This document shows positions 1-5,724 of a stretch of 8,142 nt of DNA, piece after piece. Source of the DNA: Gemmataceae bacterium (lineage in GTDB: Bacteria; Planctomycetota; Planctomycetia; Gemmatales; Gemmataceae); assembly GCA_020847555.1 (NCBI GenBank), contig JADLBT010000380.1:1-8142 (forward strand), given 5' to 3'. The notes under the pieces were generated by a model, which was given only the letters and a program-made list of their open reading frames with translations, searched no databases and was not told the origin of the DNA. Position 1 is the stretch's first letter. Every line of letters starts with the position of its first letter. Made by a program: the position numbers and the translations under genes.

Positions 1-699
1 GCCATCCGGGCCGGCGCCCAGGGCATCGGCTTCGCCATCCCGGTCGATCAGATGGTCCGCGTCGTCAGCGACATGCTGCGGACCCGCCGGCGGCAGGGGA
101 CGTATGACGGGCTGGTGTGCCGCGATCGGCTGGAGCAGACGGCCGACGGCGTCGTCCGCAGCGTCGTCGTCGAGCGTGTCGAGGCGGGCAGCCCAGCTGC
201 CGCGGCGGGGCTGCGCCAGGGAGACGTGGTCGTGCGGGTGGGCGATGCGCGCGTGGCGTGCAGCTACGACGTCGAGCGCGGCCTGCTGGAGCGGAACCAG
301 GGGGAGCGCGTCCCGGTGGTGGTGAAGCGGCAGACGGCCGAGCAGCGGGCCGACCTGGTCCTGCAGCCGGCCAACCGCGGGCGCCCGGGGTCCGCCGATC
401 TGGTGTGGCGCAAGCTCGGCCTGCGGCTGGCACAGGTCGAGGGCGAACTGGTGGCGCGCGTGAACCGCCAGTTGCACGGCGGGCTCGAAGTGGTCGGTGT
501 CGAGGCCGACAGCGTGGCCGGCCGGGCCGGCATCCGCCGCGGCGACGTTCTCGTCGGTCTGCACCAGTGGGAGACACTGACGCTCGACAACGTCGCCTAC
601 GTCCTGACGCACCCGGATCTCGGCACGTTCAACCCGCTCAGCTTCCACATCGTCCGCGGCGGCCAGATCCGCCGGGGCTGGATGCAGAGCATCGAGTAG
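1..699 (+). CDS. HtrA/DegP-like serine protease, C-terminal part with two PDZ domains (5' end outside window)
   Basis: The frame is open from base 1 and ends at TAG 697-699, giving 232 residues of a larger protein. The first residues (GIGFAIPVDQM at about 8-18) match the last strand of the trypsin-like domain in HtrA/DegP proteases; the catalytic His, Asp and Ser would lie upstream, outside the window. Two PDZ domains follow. PDZ1 spans about residues 36-118, with a core GSPAAAAGLRQGDVVVRVGD. PDZ2 spans about 138-225, with DSVAGRAGIRRGDVLVGL. The family degrades or refolds damaged envelope proteins, usually in the periplasm, and PDZ domains bind exposed C-termini or regulate activity. No ATG near base 52 should be taken as the start, because the homology continues to the edge. 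A hairpin follows the stop by 15 bases, so this gene is probably a separate unit from the flagellar genes. The exact subfamily, and whether the catalytic triad is intact, cannot be seen here. Confidence 0.85.
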   Translation, partial: AIRAGAQGIGFAIPVDQMVRVVSDMLRTRRRQGTYDGLVCRDRLEQTADGVVRSVVVERVEAGSPAAAAGLRQGDVVVRVGDARVACSYDVERGLLERNQGERVPVVVKRQTAEQRADLVLQPANRGRPGSADLVWRKLGLRLAQVEGELVARVNRQLHGGLEVVGVEADSVAGRAGIRRGDVLVGLHQWETLTLDNVAYVLTHPDLGTFNPLSFHIVRGGQIRRGWMQSIE

Positions 700-714
700 C
701 TGTCAGGGAAGCGC

Positions 715-756
715 GAGGTGAAAGCTCCCGGTCCGCGGCCCGAGGGCTTTCACTTC
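715..756 (+). terminator. Long hairpin after the protease gene, terminator-like
   Basis: The inverted repeat gtgaaagc (718-725) / gctttcac (746-753) is perfect. It extends outward through a G-U, an A-U and a G-C pair to give an 11-bp stem (715-725 / 746-756). Further pairs inside, with one mismatch, close on a loop around 732-739. It begins 15 bases after the protease stop. No run of T follows directly (the next bases are tctcacctttg), so it is not a textbook Rho-independent terminator. It may end or stabilise the protease mRNA, or be a dispersed palindromic element. Confidence 0.5.
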
Positions 757-777
757 TCTCACCTTTGCCGGCCTCCG

Positions 778-820
778 GTGCGAAACTTTTTCCGATCCGA
801 GTACGCAACTCTTTCCGACC
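778..820 (+). promoter_or_regulatory. Pair of 20-bp imperfect direct repeats, possible activator (UAS) sites
   Basis: Bases 778-797 and 801-820 match at 16 of 20 positions with a 23-base period, about two helical turns. The cores are aactttttccga (784-795) and aactctttccga (807-818), which differ at one position. They form an AT-richer patch in GC-rich DNA. They lie roughly 140-180 bases upstream of the start point predicted from the sigma-54 promoter at 930-945. Enhancer-binding proteins for sigma-54 commonly bind paired sites at about this distance. That role is inferred from position; I do not recognise the motif as that of a known regulator. Confidence 0.4.
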
Positions 821-929
821 GCCGGTTTCTCCAGGCAAACACGGCCCCTCCTCCGTCCGGCGCGCAAGACCACTGCCCCCGAGGCGTTGCGATCAACACT
901 CCCCTCCAATTGCGCGCCGGCGCGTCGTC

Positions 930-945
930 CGGCACGCTCCTTGCA
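930..945 (+). promoter_or_regulatory. Sigma-54 (RpoN) -24/-12 promoter for the flagellar operon
   Basis: The bases cggcacgctccttgca match the sigma-54 consensus TGGCACG-N4-TTGCW at every specified position except the first (C for T). The invariant GG (931-932) and GC (943-944) are separated by exactly 10 bases. Transcription would begin near 956, leaving a leader of about 48 bases before the flgF ATG at 1004. The site sits in the only large gap upstream of the flagellar genes and points at them. Sigma-54 is well known to drive rod, ring and hook genes in several diderm lineages. The site has not been tested here. Confidence 0.75.
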
Positions 946-1003
946 ATCCCCCTGACTCAGCGAATGGAAGCGGTGGGCTCGGAAAGATGCGCGAGGACGT
1001 TCC

Positions 1004-1822
1004 ATGATCCGCGGCCTCTACGCCTCGGCGACCGGCATTGACGCCCTGATGCTCCAGCAGCAGTTTGCCGCAGAGAACCTGGCGCACGTCAACGTCCCCG
1101 GCTACCGGCGGCAGGGGATCGCTTACCAGACGTTCGAGCAGGCGCTGCAATCGCTCCCCGACGTGGCGGCAGGGGAGGCGGACCAGGTCGATAGCCAGCG
1201 CTCGCCGTTCACGCCCGGCCAGGACGCGGGGGGAAATCCGCCGACCGCCTCCGGGAACGCGACGGACAGCCTGGTCGGCACGCGGGTGGCGTACACCTAC
1301 ACGGACTTCGTCCCCGGCGCGCTCGAACGGACCGGCAATCCGCTGGACCTGGCGGCGACCGGCGACGCCTTCTTCGTCGTGAACGGGCCGAACGGCCCGC
1401 TGCTGACGCGCAACGGCGCGCTCCAGCTCAATCAGGCCGGCGAGCTGCAAACGACCAGTGGGCTGAACCTGCGCGGCGAGGGCGGCGCGATCACCATTCC
1501 CCCCGACACGAGGCAGATCGTCATCAACGAGGAAGGGACCGTCTTCGCCGATGGCGCCCAGATCGGCCGGATCCTGGTGGTCAACGTGCCGCAGGCGGCG
1601 GGCCTGGACCGGGCGGGGACGACGCTGTTCCAGGGGCCGATCCCGACGACCGGGGCGCCCCCCGGCACGGTCCGCGTGCTGCAGGGGTATCGCGAACAGT
1701 CCAATGTGCAGCCCGTCCTGGAGCTGATCAACCTGCTCGCGGCGGCGCGCACGATCGAGGCCAACGACCGGGCGCTGCGGTCGCTCGCCGAGTCGCTCGC
1801 GCTGGCGACGCGGCCGCAGTGA
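1004..1822 (+). CDS. flgF: Flagellar basal-body rod protein FlgF (FlgF/FlgG family)
   Basis: This 272-residue protein of the rod/hook axial family is predicted to form the proximal rod. The N-terminal D0 helix carries the rod signature (ENLAHVNVPGYRRQ, residues 24-37). The middle has the family core TGDAFFVVNGPNGPLLTRNG followed by a beta-rich D1 with an INEEGTVFADG strand pair. The C-terminal helix (about 226-272, with QSNVQPVLELINLLAAARTIEAN) closes the D0 coiled coil. As expected for type III-exported axial proteins, there is no signal peptide. The ATG is preceded by gagga (993-997) with a 6-base spacer. It is the first gene after the sigma-54 promoter, and flgG follows after 39 bases. FlgF and FlgG are paralogues: this copy is called FlgF because it precedes a more canonical FlgG. 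In phyla with several rod paralogues the F/G label is partly positional. Confidence 0.88.
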   Translation: MIRGLYASATGIDALMLQQQFAAENLAHVNVPGYRRQGIAYQTFEQALQSLPDVAAGEADQVDSQRSPFTPGQDAGGNPPTASGNATDSLVGTRVAYTYTDFVPGALERTGNPLDLAATGDAFFVVNGPNGPLLTRNGALQLNQAGELQTTSGLNLRGEGGAITIPPDTRQIVINEEGTVFADGAQIGRILVVNVPQAAGLDRAGTTLFQGPIPTTGAPPGTVRVLQGYREQSNVQPVLELINLLAAARTIEANDRALRSLAESLALATRPQ

Positions 1823-1861
1823 CGGCGGGGCAGCGGCGCGCATCGGGCAAGGAGGTCCGGT

Positions 1862-2653
1862 ATGATCAGGTCATTCTACACGGCCGCGTCGGGCATGCAG
1901 GCGCAGCAGTTTCAGATCGACAACACCGCCAACAACCTGGCGAACGTCAACACCACCGCGTTCAAGCGCAACAGTATCTCGTTCCAGGATCTGATCTACC
2001 AGACGCTGCGTCCGCCAGGCATCGAGATCCTGCAGGGAGCGAACGTTCCCAGCGGGCTACAGATCGGCAACGGCGTCCGCGTCGCCGCCAACAACAAGAT
2101 CTTCCTCAACGGCCCGCTGCAAAACACCGGCGCCCCGCTGGACGTGGCGATCGAGGGCGAGGGGTTCTTCCAGATCACGTTCCCCGACGGGACGACGCGC
2201 TACACGCGCGACGGCGCGTTCCAGCTGAACGCGACCGGGCAGATCGTGACGGCGGACGGGTTCCCGCTTCTGCCGGGATTGACGCTGCCGGCCGACACAC
2301 AGTCGATTTCGATCGGGTCGGATGGGACCGTGTCGGTCGTCACCGGGGCCGCCCCGACGACCTCGACCAACGTCGGGGTGATCCAGATCGCCCGCTTTCC
2401 CAACCCGCCCGGACTCATTGCCGAGGGACGCAACCTGTTCCGGGAGTCGCCCGCGTCCGGCGCTCCGGTCCCGGGCACCCCGGGCGCGACCGGCAACGGC
2501 CTGCTCCGCCAGGGGTTCCTGGAGGGGTCGAACGTCAACACGGTGCAGGAACTGATCAGCCTCCTGAGCGCCCAGCGGGCCTTCGAGTTCAACCGGCGGG
2601 CGATCACGGTGGCGGACGAGATCCTGCAGGACGTGACCCAGCTGGTGAGGTGA
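1862..2653 (+). CDS. flgG: Flagellar distal rod protein FlgG
   Basis: The protein has 263 residues, the usual FlgG length (about 260). The N-terminal rod motif is nearly canonical, NNLANVNTTAFKR at 24-36, with Ala33 where most FlgG proteins have Gly (NTTGFK). The sequence GPLQNTGAPLDVAIEGEGFFQI and the FPDGTTRYTRDGAF segment mark the FlgG core. The C-terminus ends in the helix EGSNVNTVQELISLLSAQRA (about residues 221-240) and continues to VTQLVR. FlgG builds the distal rod, which crosses the periplasm and is surrounded by the P- and L-rings made by genes downstream. The start is fixed by a perfect Shine-Dalgarno aaggaggt (1849-1856) with a 5-base spacer. The flgA ribosome site overlaps its last codons, suggesting coupled translation. 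No signal peptide is present, in keeping with type III export. Confidence 0.95.
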   Translation: MIRSFYTAASGMQAQQFQIDNTANNLANVNTTAFKRNSISFQDLIYQTLRPPGIEILQGANVPSGLQIGNGVRVAANNKIFLNGPLQNTGAPLDVAIEGEGFFQITFPDGTTRYTRDGAFQLNATGQIVTADGFPLLPGLTLPADTQSISIGSDGTVSVVTGAAPTTSTNVGVIQIARFPNPPGLIAEGRNLFRESPASGAPVPGTPGATGNGLLRQGFLEGSNVNTVQELISLLSAQRAFEFNRRAITVADEILQDVTQLVR

Positions 2654-2658
2654 GGCGC

Positions 2659-3660
2659 ATGCTGCGACAACGCATGGTCACTGTGGCGGCGCTGCTGGTC
2701 GCCCTGCCGGCCGCGCCCGGGGCGGCTCGGGCGCAGAGCGGCCTGGCCCCGGTCGTGGTGCGCCTGGAGGCGCGGGCCGAGGTGCCGGACGCGATCGTAC
2801 TGGTCGGCGACGTGGCCCGGGTCGGGGGCAGCGACTCCGCCCTGGTCCGCCGAGTCGCTGCCCTCGACGTGGCGGAGGTGGCTGGCCGCGAAGTGGGCGT
2901 GTCGCGCGAGCAGGTGGCCCTCCGCCTCCGGTTGGCGGGGCTGGAGCCCGGTCAATTCCGCGTCGAGGGGGCGGGGCGCGCGGTGGTGACGGCCGCCCCG
3001 GTGGCGCTGACGCCGGCGGCGCTCGTCGAGGCGGCGCGGCGGGCGCTGCGCCGGGCCGCGCCCGCCGCGCTGGAGGAGGCGACCGTCCGCCCGGCGAACC
3101 TCGTGCAGGTGCCGCCGGTCGCTCTGTACCCCGGGGACGTCGTCAGCCTGGACGGCTCCGTGAGCGGTGCCGTCGCGGTGCCCGGGCGAGTGACGGCGGA
3201 GGTCGGGGTGCGCGTCAACGGCGCCCGCCGGGCGACGGCCCGCATCGACCTGGACGTGCGGCCTTATCAGGAGATAGCGGTTCCGCGGCGGCGCATCGAG
3301 GCGAAAGAACCGCTGACCGCGGAAAACCTCCAGTTGGAACGCCGTCCGGCCGATTCAGCGAACGGGTGTCTGCCCGGCCGGCAGGTGCTGGGCGTGGCCC
3401 GCGCGCGCCGCGTGCTGATGCCCGGGCAGCCGCTGCGCCACGGCGACGTCGAGGAGACGCCGAAGGCCGGCGGCGGCACGGTCAAGCCGCGCGACCTGGT
3501 CAAGCTGGTCGCCCGGGTCGGGCCGTTGCGCGTGACCGCGGTCGGCGAGGTGCTCCAGGAAGGCCAGGTAGGCCAGATCATCCGCGTGCGCAACGTCGAT
3601 TCAAAAGGCATGGTCCAGGGACGGCTCGTCGATCCGGCCACCGTGGAGGTGGATTACTGA
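2659..3660 (+). CDS. flgA: P-ring assembly chaperone FlgA with SAF domain
   Basis: The 333-residue protein begins with a Sec signal peptide: Arg residues, the hydrophobic stretch VTVAALLVALPAAPGAA, and a likely cut after ARA (near residue 27). In the family, FlgA is a periplasmic chaperone that helps FlgI polymerise around the rod. The C-terminal SAF/ChapFlgA region begins near residue 207 (IAVPRRRIEAKEPLTAENLQ), continues with RRVLMPGQPLRHGDV, and ends with the diagnostic VGQIIRVRNVDSKGMVQGRLVD. About 180 residues between the signal peptide and the SAF domain make it clearly longer than the enterobacterial protein (about 219 residues). The start at ATG 2659 is supported by gaggtga (2647-2653), which overlaps the end of flgG, with a 5-base spacer; a second ATG at 2674 is possible. 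A longer open frame runs upstream through flgG, but that part is an out-of-frame shadow. Confidence 0.9.
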   Translation: MLRQRMVTVAALLVALPAAPGAARAQSGLAPVVVRLEARAEVPDAIVLVGDVARVGGSDSALVRRVAALDVAEVAGREVGVSREQVALRLRLAGLEPGQFRVEGAGRAVVTAAPVALTPAALVEAARRALRRAAPAALEEATVRPANLVQVPPVALYPGDVVSLDGSVSGAVAVPGRVTAEVGVRVNGARRATARIDLDVRPYQEIAVPRRRIEAKEPLTAENLQLERRPADSANGCLPGRQVLGVARARRVLMPGQPLRHGDVEETPKAGGGTVKPRDLVKLVARVGPLRVTAVGEVLQEGQVGQIIRVRNVDSKGMVQGRLVDPATVEVDY

Positions 3661-3664
3661 GGTG
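3659..3664 (+). promoter_or_regulatory. Shine-Dalgarno for an alternative, probably ancestral flgH start at ATG 3671
   Basis: The bases gaggtg overlap the flgA stop and sit 6 bases before ATG 3671, which is in frame with flgH. The arrangement matches the good ribosome sites of flgG, flgA and flgI. Initiation here would add 42 residues, mostly translated from the palindromic repeat, ahead of the signal peptide, which makes it an unlikely start for a secreted protein today. Confidence 0.4.
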
Positions 3665-3687
3665 CCGGACATGGTTGACTCTGACTT

Positions 3688-3726
3688 CCTCTCCCCCTCT
3701 CCCCTGGTGGGAGAGGGGGAGAAAGG
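3688..3726 (+). repeat. Palindromic dispersed-type repeat between flgA and flgH
   Basis: A perfect 14-bp inverted repeat (3690-3703 / 3709-3722, arms tctccccctctccc and its complement) has the 5-base loop ctggt. It extends by two more pairs (cc 3688-3689 with gg 3725-3726) past a 2-base bulge. This polypyrimidine/polypurine hairpin belongs to a sequence type familiar as an intergenic repeat in many high-GC bacterial genomes; translated in one frame it gives the junk peptide LSPSPLVGEGE. The copy lies between two genes of the same operon, so it would be transcribed and could tune or stabilise the mRNA. Membership of a repeat family in this genome is inferred. Confidence 0.65.
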
Positions 3727-3755
3727 CCAGCGCTACTGCGTCCCGGTGCGTAGAG

Positions 3756-3778
3756 GCGCCCTCTTCCCGCGAGGGCGC
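3756..3778 (+). repeat. Second hairpin just upstream of flgH
   Basis: The perfect 8-bp inverted repeat gcgccctc (3756-3763) / gagggcgc (3771-3778) has a 7-base loop, ttcccgc. It ends 6 bases before the flgH Shine-Dalgarno (3785-3789). It may be the distal end of the same dispersed element as the palindrome at 3688-3726, or an RNA fold that affects access to the flgH ribosome site. Confidence 0.5.
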
Positions 3779-3784
3779 GTGAGC

Positions 3785-3789
3785 AAGGA
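3785..3789 (+). promoter_or_regulatory. Shine-Dalgarno that selects the flgH GTG start
   Basis: The bases aagga lie 7 bases before GTG 3797. This start places a signal peptide at the very N-terminus of FlgH. The in-frame GTG at 3779 has no comparable site at the right distance. Confidence 0.6.
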
Positions 3790-3796
3790 TGCCATC

Positions 3797-4417
3797 GTGA
3801 GACCCGCACTCCCCCTGTTCGCGCTCCTGGTCGTCGTGACTGGCACCGGCCGGACCCCGGCGGATTCGCTGTGGGAGCGGCGCAACCCGTACTTCGCCTA
3901 CATGCACGAGGACATCCGGCCACGGCGCGTCGGCGACATCCTGACGGTGGTCGTCAGCGAGGCGACGCTGTTCGACGGCAAGGAGAATCGGAACCTCAAC
4001 AAGAAGACCCTCGCCAACTTTCTGTTCAGCCTGGCCGGCTCGACGCAGGGCGGGGCGAGCGAGCGCTCGTTCCGCACCACGCTCCAGGGGAACACCACCT
4101 CCAACCGCGCGCTGGCCGGGATTTCTGACTACAAGAGTCAGCGCCTCTTCACCGATCGGATGGGGGTGGTGGTGATCGAGGTGCTGCCCAACGGCAACCT
4201 CGTCATCGAAGGGGTGCGCAAGCGCGTCGTCGCCAACGAGACGAAGATGCTGCGTCTGCGCGGCATCGTCCGGCCGCGCGATGTCCTGGAGGACAACACG
4301 GTCCTGTCGCAGTACGTCGCCAACCTGGAGGTGAGCTACCTGGGCCGCGGGATCGAGACCGACTACCTGCGGAACGGCTGGCTGGGGCGGATCTTCAACA
4401 AGATCTGGCCGTACTGA
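3797..4417 (+). CDS. flgH: Flagellar L-ring protein FlgH (cysteine-free)
   Basis: From GTG 3797 the protein has 206 residues, slightly short for FlgH (about 230). The L-ring is the outer-membrane bushing of the rod. Family motifs are clear: DSLWERRNPYFAYMHEDIRPRRVGDILTVVV near the start of the mature chain, then PNGNLVIEGVRKRVVANE, LRGIVRPRDVLEDNTVLS, and the ending VSYLGRGIETDYLRNGWLGRI. A hydrophobic leader (PALPLFALLVVVTGTG) is present, but there is no lipobox and no cysteine anywhere in the chain, whereas enterobacterial FlgH is a lipoprotein anchored through its N-terminal Cys. The start is ambiguous. GTG 3797 has aagga upstream and puts the leader first, which I prefer. GTG 3779 and ATG 3671 are in frame and upstream; the latter has a strong ribosome site but would add 42 residues derived largely from the repeat. 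flgI follows after 47 bases. Confidence 0.9.
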   Translation: MRPALPLFALLVVVTGTGRTPADSLWERRNPYFAYMHEDIRPRRVGDILTVVVSEATLFDGKENRNLNKKTLANFLFSLAGSTQGGASERSFRTTLQGNTTSNRALAGISDYKSQRLFTDRMGVVVIEVLPNGNLVIEGVRKRVVANETKMLRLRGIVRPRDVLEDNTVLSQYVANLEVSYLGRGIETDYLRNGWLGRIFNKIWPY

Positions 4418-4449
4418 GTTGTCGCTGGCGGCTTCGCGAGACCACCCCC

Positions 4450-4459
4450 AAGGAGGTGA
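4450..4459 (+). promoter_or_regulatory. Strong Shine-Dalgarno deciding the flgI start
   Basis: The bases aaggaggtga are a near-perfect complement of the 16S 3' end. They lie 7 bases (counted from aaggaggt) before GTG 4465. The GTG at 4456 is in frame but inside this ribosome site, so it is not the start. Confidence 0.8.
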
Positions 4460-4464
4460 CTGCC

Positions 4465-5592
4465 GTGTCTGGACGTGCCTGGATCGCGAGCACCCTGGTG
4501 CTGCTGCTGGCACCTGCGGCGTGGGCCGAGGTCCGCATCAAGGACATCGCCGACTGGCAAGGAGCCCGCCCCAATCAGCTGATCGGGTTCGGGCTGGTCG
4601 TCGGCCTGGACAACACCGGCGGCCGCACCCTGCTCACCCAGCAGGCCGTCGTCAACGTGCTGCAACGATTCAAGGTCACCGGACGCACCCTCGCGCTGGA
4701 CCGCCAGGACGCCCTCCTCCGCACCGGGAACGTCTCGGCGGTGATGGTGACCGCCGAACTCGGGCCGTTCGCCCGTCAGGGCAGCCGCCTCGACGTGACG
4801 GTTTCTGTCCTTGACGACGCGACCAGTTTGCTCGGCGGCACGCTGCTCCTGACACCCCTGAAGGGGGCCGACGGCGTCGATTACGTCGTCGCCCAGGGGC
4901 CGCTCACGGTCGGCGGGTTCATCTTCACCAACCCGGTCGGCAGTCAGCAGCCGCTCGCCAGCGCCCAGAAGAACCACCCGAACGTGGCGCGCATCCCCGG
5001 CGGCGGTATCGTGGAGCGCGAGGCCCGCGGCGAGATCCTCTGTCAGGGCCAGCTCCGGCTGCTGGTCCGCGAACCGGACTACAACACCGCCAAGGGCATC
5101 GCCAAGTCGATCAACGCCCGCTTCCCCGGAGTCGCGTTCCCCCTGGACGCCGGCACCGTCGATGTCGTGGTCCCGCGTAACCGACTCGGCGATCTGGTGG
5201 CGTTCGTGGGCGAGGTCGGCGAACTGGCGGTGACTCCGGACTTTCCGGCCCGCGTGGTTATCAACGAGCGGACTGGCACGATCGTCGCCGGCGAGAACGT
5301 GAAGATCTCAACGGTCGCGGTCACGCACGCCAACCTGGCGATCCTGACCGTCAACACCCCGTTCGTTAGCCAGCCGGCCCCGTTCGGCGGCGGCGTGACG
5401 ACGGTCGTGCCGCGCCCAAGCCTGGGGGTCACGGAACAGGCGGGGGCGGTCCGTGTCCTCCCGCAGTCCGCCACGATTGCCGACCTGGCCCGGGCTCTGA
5501 ACGCCCTCGGCGTGACGCCGCGCGACATGATCGCCATTTTTCAGGCCATCAAGAAAGCCGGGGCGCTGCACGCCGACCTGATCATCATGTAG
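4465..5592 (+). CDS. flgI: Flagellar P-ring protein FlgI
   Basis: The 375-residue protein has a Sec signal peptide (WIASTLVLLLAPAAWA) and a predicted cut before Glu in EVRIKDIADWQGARPNQLIG. This is the standard FlgI mature start, leading into IGFGLVVGLDNTGG. Further hallmarks are VSAVMVTAELGPFARQGSRL, GGTLLLTPLKGADG, VVINERTGTIVAGENV, and the C-terminus LNALGVTPRDMIAIFQAIKK followed by AGALHADLIIM. FlgI polymerises in the periplasm at the peptidoglycan level, with FlgA (encoded two genes upstream) as its chaperone. Aligned by eye with the E. coli protein, the two cysteines that form its disulfide (in DSCAV and SAGCL) are Val (STVAV) and Ala (KAGAL) here; the only Cys I see is in EILCQGQ. The start is GTG 4465, chosen by its strong ribosome site. 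Length is normal and there is no sign of damage. Confidence 0.95.
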   Translation: MSGRAWIASTLVLLLAPAAWAEVRIKDIADWQGARPNQLIGFGLVVGLDNTGGRTLLTQQAVVNVLQRFKVTGRTLALDRQDALLRTGNVSAVMVTAELGPFARQGSRLDVTVSVLDDATSLLGGTLLLTPLKGADGVDYVVAQGPLTVGGFIFTNPVGSQQPLASAQKNHPNVARIPGGGIVEREARGEILCQGQLRLLVREPDYNTAKGIAKSINARFPGVAFPLDAGTVDVVVPRNRLGDLVAFVGEVGELAVTPDFPARVVINERTGTIVAGENVKISTVAVTHANLAILTVNTPFVSQPAPFGGGVTTVVPRPSLGVTEQAGAVRVLPQSATIADLARALNALGVTPRDMIAIFQAIKKAGALHADLIIM

Positions 5593-5599
5593 CGGCAGA

Positions 5600-5624
5600 C
5601 GCGCCGGCGATCGGACGCCGCGCG
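5600..5624 (+). other. GC-rich hairpin just after flgI
   Basis: Bases 5600-5609 pair with 5616-5624 as nine G-C pairs with one bulged C and a 6-base loop (atcgga). The hairpin starts 8 bases after the flgI stop. No T-run follows, so it is not a classical terminator. It could be a partial terminator, an RNA stabiliser at the flgI 3' end, or chance in GC-rich DNA. In the rest of the gap (5625-5710) I see only a weak, unconvincing tagact -10-like box around 5675, and no sigma-54 or sigma-28 site. Confidence 0.3.
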
Positions 5625-5710
5625 AACCCGTCATGCCGGGGACGAAAAAATGTGCCGCCAGGGCGGAAGGTGGCCTAGACTTCCATCGGTCCAGGCGGCT
5701 GCCCGGCCGG

Positions 5711-5717
5711 AAAGGAG
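5711..5717 (+). promoter_or_regulatory. Shine-Dalgarno deciding the flgJ start
   Basis: The bases aaaggag lie 7 bases before GTG 5725. The in-frame ATG at 5650 has no ribosome site (it follows gacgaaaaa) and would add 25 residues without family resemblance. Confidence 0.7.
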
Positions 5718-5724
5718 TCCGATT

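Noticed and set aside
893..1843. Open frame of 316 codons on the - strand opposite flgF
   Set aside because: It is Arg/Gly-rich with no family resemblance, a typical antisense shadow in GC-rich DNA. The + strand has clear FlgF motifs.
1819..2658. Long open frame that runs through flgG and into flgA, as if FlgA had a 280-residue N-terminal extension
   Set aside because: This stretch is an out-of-frame reading of flgG, which has clear family motifs and a perfect ribosome site. FlgA begins at ATG 2659 with a signal peptide.
3671..3796. Extended FlgH N-terminus encoded by the repeat region
   Set aside because: The peptide (LSPSPLVGEGE type) is what this palindromic repeat gives when translated, and it would bury the signal peptide behind 42 residues. 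It is kept only as an alternative start.
3578..4513. Open frame of 311 codons on the - strand opposite flgH
   Set aside because: It is antisense to a well-supported flgH and crosses the palindromic repeat; no protein family is recognisable.
5274..5289. Second sigma-54-like box (tggcacgatcgtcgcc)
   Set aside because: It lies inside flgI, the -12 part is TCGCC rather than TTGCW, and there is no suitable gene start close by.
5638..5680. Vegetative promoter before flgJ (tagact as a -10 box)
   Set aside because: Only the -10-like hexamer is passable; no -35 at proper distance could be recognised. It is too weak to list.
5650..5724. ATG 5650 as the flgJ start
   Set aside because: It has no ribosome site, and the added residues have no family similarity. 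GTG 5725 has aaaggag at 7 bases.
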